Positions 27,789-36,216 of a stretch of DNA of 40,138 nucleotides are shown here, piece after piece. The first letter of the stretch is position 1. Every line of letters starts with the position of its first letter. Position numbers and translations under genes: made by a program. Origin of the DNA: Alphaproteobacteria bacterium (lineage in GTDB: Bacteria > Pseudomonadota > Alphaproteobacteria > Caulobacterales > Caulobacteraceae); NCBI GenBank assembly GCA_003241825.1, contig QBLX01000001.1, forward strand, positions 1 through 40,138, written 5' to 3'. The notes under the pieces were generated by a model. It was not told the DNA's origin and ran no database searches. It saw nothing but the letters and a program-made list of their open reading frames with translations.

Positions 27789-29231
27789 GTGACCGACACC
27801 TTGAACCTCAGCCATCTCATCGACGGTGAAAGACTGGACGTAGCCAGGCCGGGCGAAAGCCAGAACCCTTCCGACACCCGGGAGATTGTGGCCAGGACCC
27901 CGGATGGTGGTCAGGCAGAGGTCGACGCCGCCGTTGCCGCTGCCAAGGCCGCTTTCCCGTCATGGTCACAGGCCAGTCCCGAAGTGCGCTCTGACATTCT
28001 CGACCGCGCCGGGACCCTCGTCATGGAGCGCCGCGAGCAGCTGGGGCGGCTGCTGTCGCGTGAAGAAGGCAAGACCCTGCCGGAGGGCATAGGCGAGACT
28101 GTCCGTGCCGGCCGCATCCTGAAGTATTTCGCGGGTGAAGCCCTGCGTCGCCATGGCCAGAATCTGGACAGTGTCCGCCCCGGTGTCGAAATCCAGACCT
28201 ATCGGGAGGCCGTGGGCGTTTTCGGCCTGATCACGCCGTGGAACTTCCCCATCGCCATTCCAGCATGGAAGGCCGCGCCAGCTCTGGCATTCGGCAACAC
28301 CGTGGTGATGAAACCCGCTGGCCTTACCCCCGCAACGGCTTCTGCGCTCGCCGATATCCTGGTCGAGGCCGGACTGCCAAAGGGCGTATTCAATCTCGTG
28401 ATCGGAAGAGGCGGCGTGGGCCAGGCGATTGTCGATCATGCCGATGTAGACGGCCTGTCTTTCACAGGCTCGCAGAGCGTGGGGGCGGGTGTCGCCCTGG
28501 GCGCCATCAAACGTCAGGCGCGGGTGCAGCTGGAAATGGGCGGCAAGAACCCCCTGATCGTGCTCGACGATGCGGACCTCGAGCGTGCCGTCGCGATCGC
28601 GCTTGATGGCTCGTTCTTCGCGACCGGCCAGCGCTGCACGGCGTCCAGCCGCCTGATCGTGACCGACGGCGTTCACGACAGGTTCGTTGCCCTTCTGGCC
28701 GAGCGCGTGGCGGCCCTCCGTATCGGGAATGCCCTCGATCCCGAAACGCAGGTGGGCCCGGCTGTCTCCGAGGCCCAGATGGAGACAAGCTACCGGTACA
28801 TAGACATCGCGCGTGCAGCGGGAGGACGGATTGTTGCCGGAGGCGAGATTCAGAACCACCCAAGCCCGGGCTGGTATGTCCAGCCGACCCTGATCGCCGA
28901 CACGGATCCCTCGATGAGGATCAACACAGAGGAGGTGTTTGGCCCTGTCGCTTCGACCATCCGCGTCAAGGATTATGAAGCTGCGCTGGCCGTGGCGAAT
29001 GACACCGAATTCGGCCTGTCAGCGGGCATTGTCACGACCAGTCTGAAACATGCCCGGGATTTCCAGCGCCGGGCTCGCGCCGGGATGACCATGGTCAATC
29101 TCGCAACCGCCGGAGTCGATTACCATGTGCCTTTCGGCGGTTCGAAAGGCTCGAGCTACGGTGCTCGGGAACAGGGCTTCGCTGCGGTCGAGTTCTACAC
29201 CCAGACAAAGACTTCCTATTCATGGAGCTGA
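27789..29231 (+). CDS. xylA: Alpha-ketoglutarate semialdehyde dehydrogenase (aldehyde dehydrogenase family; XylA in Caulobacter nomenclature, not xylose isomerase)
   Basis: GLITPWNFPIAIPAWKAAPALAFGNTVVMKPAG; LEMGGKNPLIVLDDADLERAVAIALDGSFFATGQRCTASSRLIV; GAREQGFAAVEFYTQTKTSYSWS. Closely matches remembered Caulobacter KGSA dehydrogenase; GTG start. Confidence 0.88.
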   Translation: MTDTLNLSHLIDGERLDVARPGESQNPSDTREIVARTPDGGQAEVDAAVAAAKAAFPSWSQASPEVRSDILDRAGTLVMERREQLGRLLSREEGKTLPEGIGETVRAGRILKYFAGEALRRHGQNLDSVRPGVEIQTYREAVGVFGLITPWNFPIAIPAWKAAPALAFGNTVVMKPAGLTPATASALADILVEAGLPKGVFNLVIGRGGVGQAIVDHADVDGLSFTGSQSVGAGVALGAIKRQARVQLEMGGKNPLIVLDDADLERAVAIALDGSFFATGQRCTASSRLIVTDGVHDRFVALLAERVAALRIGNALDPETQVGPAVSEAQMETSYRYIDIARAAGGRIVAGGEIQNHPSPGWYVQPTLIADTDPSMRINTEEVFGPVASTIRVKDYEAALAVANDTEFGLSAGIVTTSLKHARDFQRRARAGMTMVNLATAGVDYHVPFGGSKGSSYGAREQGFAAVEFYTQTKTSYSWS

Positions 29232-29234
29232 GCG

Positions 29235-30089
29235 GTGTCCGAGCCTGAGCTCGTCTGGGATGTCGGAGCGGAACTGGGCGAAGGCCCGGTATGGGACGCC
29301 TCGTGTGGTGCCATCTGGTTCGTCGACATCAAGGGCTGCAAGCTTCATCGTTACGGAGTGGAGACCGGCGAAAAGACCTCGTGGGACACACCCGATCAGA
29401 CGGGGTTCGCCCTTCCTGCTGACGACGGTTCGCTCGTCTGTGGAGTAAGAGGTGGTCTTCATCGTTTCGTGCCAGAGACGGGCACCTTCCACCTGCTCTT
29501 GCCGGTCGAACAGGATCGTCCCCAGAACCGCCTGAACGATGGCTATGTCGCGGCCGACGGGTCGCTGTGGTTCGGAACCATGGACGACAGTGAAAGGACG
29601 AGCTCGGGGGCTCTCTATCGATTTCATCAAGGCGAGGTCGAGCGCCATGACGACGGCTATCTGGTAACCAATGGTCCGGCGATGTGCCCCGCGGGCCATA
29701 CCCTCTATCACCACGACACCCTGGGACGGCGGATTTTTGCGTTCGATCACAAGGGCGGGGTCCTCAGCAACAAGCGCGTCTTCGCCGAAACCCCGGACGG
29801 CTTTGCGGATGGGCCCGCTGTTGACGCCGAAGGTGTGCTGCACGTCGGCCTTTTCAACGGCTGGGGCATGGCCCGCTTCGCCCCGTCCGGCGCGCGTATC
29901 GGCACGATCCGGTTTCCCGTTCAGACAGTGACAAAGGGGGCGTTCGCTGGAGATGACCTGCGGGATCTGTATTGCACGACGGCCTGGCTCAATAATGCAG
30001 ACAAGAAGGTCGAACAGCCCGGGCTGGGCGGACTTTTCAAGGTTCGTGTCGAAACGCCAGGCCTGCCTCAGCACAGGGTGCGGCTTTGA
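29235..30089 (+). CDS. xylC: SMP-30/gluconolactonase-family pentonolactonase, XylC-like
   Basis: LVWDVGAELGEGPVWDASCGAIWFVDIKGCKLHRY..RLNDGYVAADGSLWFGTMDDSERTSSGALYR..LYHHDTLGRRIFAFD. GTG start, position within xyl operon. Confidence 0.87.
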   Translation: MSEPELVWDVGAELGEGPVWDASCGAIWFVDIKGCKLHRYGVETGEKTSWDTPDQTGFALPADDGSLVCGVRGGLHRFVPETGTFHLLLPVEQDRPQNRLNDGYVAADGSLWFGTMDDSERTSSGALYRFHQGEVERHDDGYLVTNGPAMCPAGHTLYHHDTLGRRIFAFDHKGGVLSNKRVFAETPDGFADGPAVDAEGVLHVGLFNGWGMARFAPSGARIGTIRFPVQTVTKGAFAGDDLRDLYCTTAWLNNADKKVEQPGLGGLFKVRVETPGLPQHRVRL

Positions 30090-30961
30090 TCACATTGACG
30101 CATCAGAACTGGACGCTGGAGGTGCAACCGGAACTGGGGGCATCCCTGAACCGCCTGAGCTGGCGGGATCACCAGATTCTGCGTCCAGAGACTGCGAGCG
30201 CAAACAGTCCACTGGAGACTGGCAGCTTTCCTCTTCTCCCTTACGCCAACCGCATCGCCAACGGCGCGTTCGCGTTCAACGACCGGCAGATCGTCCTGCC
30301 TCCGACCCTCGGGTTCGAACCTCACGCACTACACGGCCTTGGCTGGCAACGGCCCTGGAGCGTGCTGCGATACGGGGATGCGTTCGTTGAACTGGGCCTC
30401 GCGAGTCAGGCGTGCCCGGACTGGCCGTGGGACTGGAGCGCATCTCACAGGCTGGAGTTGGGGGTGGATCTCGCCATCAGTCTGTCGATCACCAACGAGA
30501 GCCGCGGCCCCATGCCCGCGGGCCTTGGTCTTCACCCCTATTTCATGACGGTCCCCGGGACGATCCTGACCGTTCCGGCAGATGAAGTCTGGACCACCGA
30601 CGGCTCGCTCATTCCCGACCGGCTGTCGCCGCCTGAAGAGGTATTTGACTGGAGACAGGGGGCGAAGGTGGCCGGGGCACCTTTCGTGGACAACGCCTAC
30701 TGCAGCTGGTCCGGGCAAGCGCGACTCGATCATCCGGATCACACGGTCAAAGTCGCGGCGTCATCAAAGGCCCGATGGGTTCACATCTATGCCCCGGGAA
30801 GTGGCGGATTTGTCTGCATCGAGCCCGTCACGCACCGCCCGAACGCCCACAACGCGCCACCGGGCGAAGACAGCGGGCTGGTTATCCTCAATCCCGGACA
30901 AACCCTCTCGATGTCGATGCAGATCAGCGTGGCTGTTAGAAACCCAAGCGGAGAAGTCTGA
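30086..30961 (+). CDS. Aldose 1-epimerase family protein
   Basis: LGASLNRLSWRDHQILRP..LLPYANRIANGAFAFNDRQI..HALHGLGWQRPWSV..GLHPYFMTV..DNAYCSWSGQARL. TTG start overlaps the xylC stop by 4 nt. Confidence 0.85.
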   Translation: MITLTHQNWTLEVQPELGASLNRLSWRDHQILRPETASANSPLETGSFPLLPYANRIANGAFAFNDRQIVLPPTLGFEPHALHGLGWQRPWSVLRYGDAFVELGLASQACPDWPWDWSASHRLELGVDLAISLSITNESRGPMPAGLGLHPYFMTVPGTILTVPADEVWTTDGSLIPDRLSPPEEVFDWRQGAKVAGAPFVDNAYCSWSGQARLDHPDHTVKVAASSKARWVHIYAPGSGGFVCIEPVTHRPNAHNAPPGEDSGLVILNPGQTLSMSMQISVAVRNPSGEV

Positions 30962-32028
30962 TGCCCAGATCGTTGAACATGGTCATGGCCACCATGGTGA
31001 TCGCGTGGAGTTCACCGGCATTCGCCCAGACCCCCGTCGTCTGGAACACCGCGATTATCGAGCGAGATCTCGCCTGGTTTGGTTCGGCCGAAGCCAGGAG
31101 CATCGCCGACACCGTCATCCTGCATCAATCGCCCGAGGGGGGATGGCCAAAAAACACTTCGCTGATCGTTTCGCCAGACGATGCGCCTGTGGACCCGGCC
31201 TCAAAGAACACTTTCGATAACGAGGCGACGACCCTGCCTCTGGCCTTTCTTGCGCGCGTCATCGCCGCAAATAACAGACCCGCCGATCGTGCGGCCTTCG
31301 ATCGGGGACTGGACTATACCCTGATGGCCGAGTTGCCCAACGGAGGCTGGCCGCAGTTCTATCCTCTGAGGAGTGGCTACTACAGTCACATCACCTTCAA
31401 CGACGACGCGATGGTCCGAATTCTGACCCTGCTGAGGGACGTGTCGGCCGGGGTCGAGCCCTATGGATTCGTAGACGACGCGCGTCGCGCGCGCGCTGGA
31501 GAAGCCGTTGCAAGGGGTGTGAAAGTCATCCTCGCCACACAGGTCCGACGAGACGGGGTATTGACCGTCTGGTGCGCGCAGCACGACGCCGTTTCCCTTC
31601 AGCCAGCTTGGGCACGCGCTTATGAGCCTCCCTCGCTGTCTGGCAACGAGAGCGTCGGCATCACCCGTTTCCTGATGTCGATCCCTGAACCTTCGGATGA
31701 CGTCATCGCAGCGGTAGAGGGCGCAGTTCGTTGGTTCGAAACCGTCCAGGTCGCCGGTCAAAGGCTCCAGCGCTTCACAGGCCCGGACGGCAGGCCCGAT
31801 GTGCGCGTGATCGCCGACGCCGAAGCTCAGCCGCTCTGGGCGAGGTTCTACGATCTTCAGTCAGACCGACCCATCTTCCTTGGCCGTGACTCCTTGGTCC
31901 AGCCCGAGTTTTCGATGATCGAGCGAGAACGCCGCACAGGCTATAATTACTACGGGACCTGGCCCCAGTCGCTGCTCAGCCGCGACTACCCGGCCTGGCG
32001 CCAGCGTGTCCGGAGCAACCCGTCCTAG
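30961..32028 (+). CDS. pelA: Pectate lyase, PL10 family, secreted
   Basis: Signal peptide MVIAWSSPAFAQ; LHQSPEGGWPKNTSLIVSP; STFDNEATT-like NTFDNEATTLPLAFLARV; PNGGWPQFYPLRSGYYSHITFNDDAMVRILTLLRDV; ARAYEPPSLSGNES; NYYGTWPQSLL. Start overlaps the epimerase stop (TGATG). Confidence 0.93.
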   Translation: MPRSLNMVMATMVIAWSSPAFAQTPVVWNTAIIERDLAWFGSAEARSIADTVILHQSPEGGWPKNTSLIVSPDDAPVDPASKNTFDNEATTLPLAFLARVIAANNRPADRAAFDRGLDYTLMAELPNGGWPQFYPLRSGYYSHITFNDDAMVRILTLLRDVSAGVEPYGFVDDARRARAGEAVARGVKVILATQVRRDGVLTVWCAQHDAVSLQPAWARAYEPPSLSGNESVGITRFLMSIPEPSDDVIAAVEGAVRWFETVQVAGQRLQRFTGPDGRPDVRVIADAEAQPLWARFYDLQSDRPIFLGRDSLVQPEFSMIERERRTGYNYYGTWPQSLLSRDYPAWRQRVRSNPS

Positions 32029-32789
32029 GGGCCGCGCGAACGGACCTTTTCCGCCTCGACCCGCTCAAAGCCAGCCTCGATGACAGCGAGCATGGCGGAC
32101 GCAGCGGCAACTGAATCAGATGCCTCGATGCAATCCACGATCCGCTCGTGAGCATTCACGGTCTCGCGGTGCAACTGCGCGCTTCGGGTCGGAGGACTGA
32201 GCGTAAACGCCTCGAGCAGTGCCGTCTCGATCACGCTGGCCAGGGACCGCATCATGGGGTTCTGGGATGCTATGGCGATCCGCAAATGCAGTTCCAGATC
32301 GGCCCGTGCAAACGCATACTCCGAGGCCTGCTCGCGGCGCATCAACTCGATAGCCTCGCGCATTCCGACCAGATCATCCGCACTGCGATGTCTGGCTGCC
32401 AGGGCAGCAGCAGCTGGTTCCAGCGCGCGCCTGACCTCTGCCAGATGTCGCCTGAAATCAGCGTCCATGCCGTTGGCGACCTGCCAGGCGAGGACTTCCG
32501 TATCAAAGAAATTCCACCTCATGGGATCGGTGACCTTGGTCCCGACCCGCGTCTTCACAATCAGAAAGCCCTTGGCTGAAAGGGTTTTAAGCGCCTCCCT
32601 CAGTGCGGTTCTGGAAACGCCGAAGCGTTCAAGCAACTCAGCCTCAGCAGGAATCTTCGCGCCGGGAGGGATCTCCCCTCTCAGGATTTCCTGGCCCAGG
32701 GATCGCACTATCTGATCATGACTTGAGACCGTCTGGCGAGCGCTCCGAGCGCCTCCAGCATAGCTCGTCGTGTTTCGTGGAGCCTCCAT
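32025..32789 (-). CDS. GntR-family transcriptional regulator, FadR/FCD subfamily
   Basis: SLGQEILRGEIPPGAKIPAEAELLERFGVSRTALREALKTLSAKGFLIVKTRVGTKV wHTH; FCD C-terminus with EVRRALEPAAAALAA..DLELHLRIAIAS..AHERIVDCIEASD. Confidence 0.94.
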   Translation of the reverse strand: MEAPRNTTSYAGGARSARQTVSSHDQIVRSLGQEILRGEIPPGAKIPAEAELLERFGVSRTALREALKTLSAKGFLIVKTRVGTKVTDPMRWNFFDTEVLAWQVANGMDADFRRHLAEVRRALEPAAAALAARHRSADDLVGMREAIELMRREQASEYAFARADLELHLRIAIASQNPMMRSLASVIETALLEAFTLSPPTRSAQLHRETVNAHERIVDCIEASDSVAAASAMLAVIEAGFERVEAEKVRSRGP

Positions 32790-32986
32790 GGAACCGCTCT
32801 ATACGCTCCTCTGAAATCCGCAAGGTTGACGCCGATGACCAGCAAACCGTTGAAAACAGGTTTCCAACTGGAGCTAGATTAATATGATGATATGATCCAA
32901 AAACACCAATGCCGTTCTGGCCGAGGGGGTTGCGTGATCCACCACTGCTATCCGAGCCTTCCGTGCCTGAAGGCAGGTCGTCCGCG

Positions 32987-34780
32987 ATGAAAAAGGCTTT
33001 GCCCGGCCTGCGATCACGCGCGTGGTTCGATAATCCGGAAAACCCGGACATGACGGCCCTCTATCTGGAACGCTACCTCAACTATGGGCTCACGCTGGAC
33101 GAGCTGCGATCGGGCAAGCCGATTATCGGCATCGCCCAGACCGGATCGGACCTGAGCCCGTGCAACCGGCACCATATCGAACTCGCCAAGCGGGTTCGGG
33201 AGGGAATTCGCGAGGCCGGCGGAATCGCCATGGAGTTCCCCGTCCACCCGATCCAGGAGACCGGAAAGAGACCGACGGCCGGACTTGACCGGAACCTGGC
33301 CTACCTCGGCCTTGTCGAACTCCTGTACGGATATCCACTGGACGGTGTCGTCCTGACGATCGGGTGTGACAAGACGACTCCTGCCTGTCTGATGGCTGCC
33401 GCGACCGTGAACATTCCAGCGATCGCGCTGTCTGTCGGACCCATGCTGAACGGCTGGCACAAAGGCCAGCGGATTGGTTCCGGGAGCATCATCTGGAAGG
33501 CGCGCGAGATGATGGCAGCTGGAGAGCTGGACTATGAAGGGTTCATCGATCTGGTGGCCACATCGGCTCCCTCCGTTGGCTACTGCAACACCATGGGAAC
33601 CGCTTCGACGATGAACACTCTGACCGAGGCACTGGGCATGTCCCTGCCCGGCTCGGCGGCCATTCCGGCACCTTACAGAGAACGGCCGCAGGTCGCCTAC
33701 AAGACCGGACTCCGGATCGTGGACATGGTCAAGGCCGACATGAAACCTTCGGACATCCTGACCCGCAAGGCGTTCGAAAACGCCATCGTCGTCAACTCGG
33801 CCATCGGGGGTTCGACCAATGCCCCCATACATCTGATCGCGCTCGCACGACACGCTGGCGTCCAGCTTGACCTCCAGGACTGGCAGTCCGTGGGACACAA
33901 GGTGCCGTTGCTGGTGAACCTTCAGCCCGCCGGTGCCTACCTTGGAGAGGACTTTCACCAGGCAGGGGGCGCACCGGCGGTCATCGCGGAGTTGATGCGT
34001 CACGGACTGATCCACGAGGACGCTCCGACGGTGAATGGCCACACGATCGGCGAGAACTGCACCGGAGCCGAGATTGTCCTTCCAGACGTCATCCGGACGT
34101 TTGAAACGGCCCTCGTCACGGATGCCGGCTTCCTCGTCATGACCGGCAACGTGTTCAATACCGCCATCATGAAAACCAGCGTGATATCGGCTGATTTTCG
34201 GAAGCGTTATCTCTCACGCCCCGAAGCGCCCGGAGTTCTGGACGGGATCGTCACGGTGTTTGACGGCCCCGAGGATTATCATCGCCGCATCGATGACCCG
34301 GCGGAGAACATCACGGCAGAAACAGTGCTCGTGATACGAGGATCCGGGCCGATCGGTCATCCGGGCTCTGCCGAGGTGGTCAACATGCGTCCACCGGCCC
34401 ATCTGATCAAACAGGGCATTATCGAACTTCCCTGCATCGGCGACGGCCGGCAATCGGGCACCTCGGGATCGCCTTCGATCCTGAATGCTTCGCCAGAAGC
34501 CGCGAGCGGGGGAAACATCGCCCTCCTGAGGAACGGCGATCGCCTGCGCATTGACCTCAACGCTGCGCGTGTCGATGTCGATCTGACCCTGGAAGAGATG
34601 GACGAGCGACGTCGGTTGTTGGACGAAGCCGGGGGCTATCAATACCCGGCTTCTCAAACGCCATGGCAGGCAATCCAGCGCCAGTTTGTGGGCGAGCTCG
34701 AGACAGGAGCGGTTCTTGAAGGAATGACCCGCTATCACCGCATCATTGATACCCAGGGGTTACCTCGCGATAATCACTAG
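32987..34780 (+). CDS. xylD: IlvD/Edd-family pentonate dehydratase, XylD-like (xylonate or arabonate dehydratase)
   Basis: [87 protein letters not shown]-like [61 protein letters not shown]. Start set to MKKALPG. Confidence 0.88.
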   Translation: MKKALPGLRSRAWFDNPENPDMTALYLERYLNYGLTLDELRSGKPIIGIAQTGSDLSPCNRHHIELAKRVREGIREAGGIAMEFPVHPIQETGKRPTAGLDRNLAYLGLVELLYGYPLDGVVLTIGCDKTTPACLMAAATVNIPAIALSVGPMLNGWHKGQRIGSGSIIWKAREMMAAGELDYEGFIDLVATSAPSVGYCNTMGTASTMNTLTEALGMSLPGSAAIPAPYRERPQVAYKTGLRIVDMVKADMKPSDILTRKAFENAIVVNSAIGGSTNAPIHLIALARHAGVQLDLQDWQSVGHKVPLLVNLQPAGAYLGEDFHQAGGAPAVIAELMRHGLIHEDAPTVNGHTIGENCTGAEIVLPDVIRTFETALVTDAGFLVMTGNVFNTAIMKTSVISADFRKRYLSRPEAPGVLDGIVTVFDGPEDYHRRIDDPAENITAETVLVIRGSGPIGHPGSAEVVNMRPPAHLIKQGIIELPCIGDGRQSGTSGSPSILNASPEAASGGNIALLRNGDRLRIDLNAARVDVDLTLEEMDERRRLLDEAGGYQYPASQTPWQAIQRQFVGELETGAVLEGMTRYHRIIDTQGLPRDNH

Positions 34781-34800
34781 CTCCCGGGTAACGACCGGGA

Positions 34801-35103
34801 ACGGCCAGGATAAAGGCCTACTTGTCAGAGGTCGAACAGGCACTGGCCGCCCTTGGATCTGCCGAAGCGAGGGCTGGAACGCGTCTTGAAGCGACCGCTG
34901 CCGCCGAAGATCAGGTCGCCCTCGCGACACGCCGCTATCGTGCAGGCGTGTCCCCCTTCATCGACGTCCTCGCGGCAAGGCGTGCGGCGGCGGACGCTGA
35001 AGCCGAGCATGCCACCGCCGCTGGCCAGGCCCTTTCGGCCTATGCCCGCTTAAACGCCGCCGCCGGATTGGGCGGACAGGCAAACGCGGCTCCTGCAATC
35101 TGA
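34801..35103 (+). pseudogene. C-terminal remnant of an outer-membrane efflux factor (TolC/OprM/NodT-like)
   Basis: TARIKAYLSEVEQALAALGSAEARAGTRLEATAAAEDQVALATRRYRAGVSPFIDVLAARRAAADAEAEHATAAGQALSAYARLNAAAGLGG matches the typical OMF C-terminal repeat. The frame is closed by TAA at 34789-34791, so most of the gene is missing. Confidence 0.75.
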
Positions 35104-35189
35104 GCGCCCGACGGCTGATCGCAACCGGTTGCTCAAAACCGCGAAATCAGGTGGAGCTCAGCTGAGCGGCACCGTACGCCCGTCGCGCC

Positions 35190-36068
35190 TCAGTGTCGGG
35201 AAGGAGAGGCGAAGGCCGTCACCAGCCAGACCTTTCCAGCCATCATCACCCCCCGACCTTCTGTGTAGTGGCGAGCGAACATGGTCTGCAAATCGTCCCG
35301 CACGCTGAGCCGCAGGCTCTCGGTCTGATCCTCCATCAACCGACCAGCAGCCAGAGATGACATCGCGAAATTCATTGCCGACCCGGGCGTTCCACCCGCT
35401 CCGCCGATTGGCTGAAGACCCTCGTAGGAGACGATGTCGATGTCCGTGAAGCCAGCCTCGATGAGGACGCTCGCGAGATAGTCGGTGTCCTCGAATGCGA
35501 ATGGACCCGGAGCACGCGGCACAGCCGGCGGCACCTCGATGTGACGTCGCAGCACGCCCATCATCTCCATCATCCAGGGATTGTCGCGGGGTGGCCCCCA
35601 GACAGCGAGGTCAATCCGCCCGCCGGACGTCAGGCACCCATGCAGGTTCCTGAAGGCTTCGACCGGATGCGGGAAGAACATGCTGCCGAAGCGGGATACC
35701 ATCCGGTCGAATGTCGCTCTCGGCCGGTAGATGGCCGCGTCAACGTACTCGAATTGAACGTTGCGCAGGTTGGCGGCTTCCGCCCTTTTCTTAGCCTGGC
35801 CGACCAGATCGGGCGAGATATCGATGCCGGTCACAGACCCGGTCGGGCCAACGAGGACGCCCATCTCGAGACTGGTCGCACCGCCTCCACAGCCGAGGTC
35901 GAGAACACGTTCGCCGCTACCGATAGCCGCTTTGGCCAGAAGGGCGGATCCGATGGGCGCAATCATCGACTCGAACTGATCGATACCGGCCAGCCAGCGG
36001 GCCCCCATCTCTCCGGCCCAGTCCTCGCCCGGAGGCGCCGTGGGAAGGTCGATCCGTGTGTTCTGCAT
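35190..36068 (-). CDS. Class I SAM-dependent methyltransferase
   Basis: GERVLDLGCGGGATSLEMGVLVGPTGSVTGIDISPDLVGQAKKRAE motif I. Start at MQNTRIDLPT. Confidence 0.88.
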   Translation of the reverse strand: MQNTRIDLPTAPPGEDWAGEMGARWLAGIDQFESMIAPIGSALLAKAAIGSGERVLDLGCGGGATSLEMGVLVGPTGSVTGIDISPDLVGQAKKRAEAANLRNVQFEYVDAAIYRPRATFDRMVSRFGSMFFPHPVEAFRNLHGCLTSGGRIDLAVWGPPRDNPWMMEMMGVLRRHIEVPPAVPRAPGPFAFEDTDYLASVLIEAGFTDIDIVSYEGLQPIGGAGGTPGSAMNFAMSSLAAGRLMEDQTESLRLSVRDDLQTMFARHYTEGRGVMMAGKVWLVTAFASPSRH

Positions 36069-36102
36069 CACCGGTCTCCAAAAGCGGCTTAAATGTTCCG
36101 AC

Positions 36103-36216
36103 CTAGGCCTTGAGCCAGGTGCGTATGATGAAGGCAACGGCCCCAAGTGCAGCAACGCTCATGACCCAGATCGCCGCCATCCACGCCAGTCGCTTCCAGA
36201 GAGGGGCCTCATCCAT
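36103..36216 (-). CDS. 37-aa single-TM protein, DUF2474/CydX-like quinol oxidase accessory peptide
   Basis: Translated by hand from the minus strand: MDEAPLWKRLAWMAAIWVMSVAALGAVAFIIRTWLKA*. ATG overlaps the CydB stop (TGATG); position after cydAB is typical. Not in the supplied ORF track. Confidence 0.78.
   Translation of the reverse strand: MDEAPLWKRLAWMAAIWVMSVAALGAVAFIIRTWLKA

Noticed and set aside
26627-27877. 416-aa minus-strand ORF opposite the MFS transporter
   Set aside because: Antisense shadow; the plus strand encodes clear sugar porter motifs.
35156-35167. Perfect 12-mer palindrome gctcagctgagc
   Set aside because: Single occurrence in a remnant/intergenic region with no gene-start context; compatible with chance.
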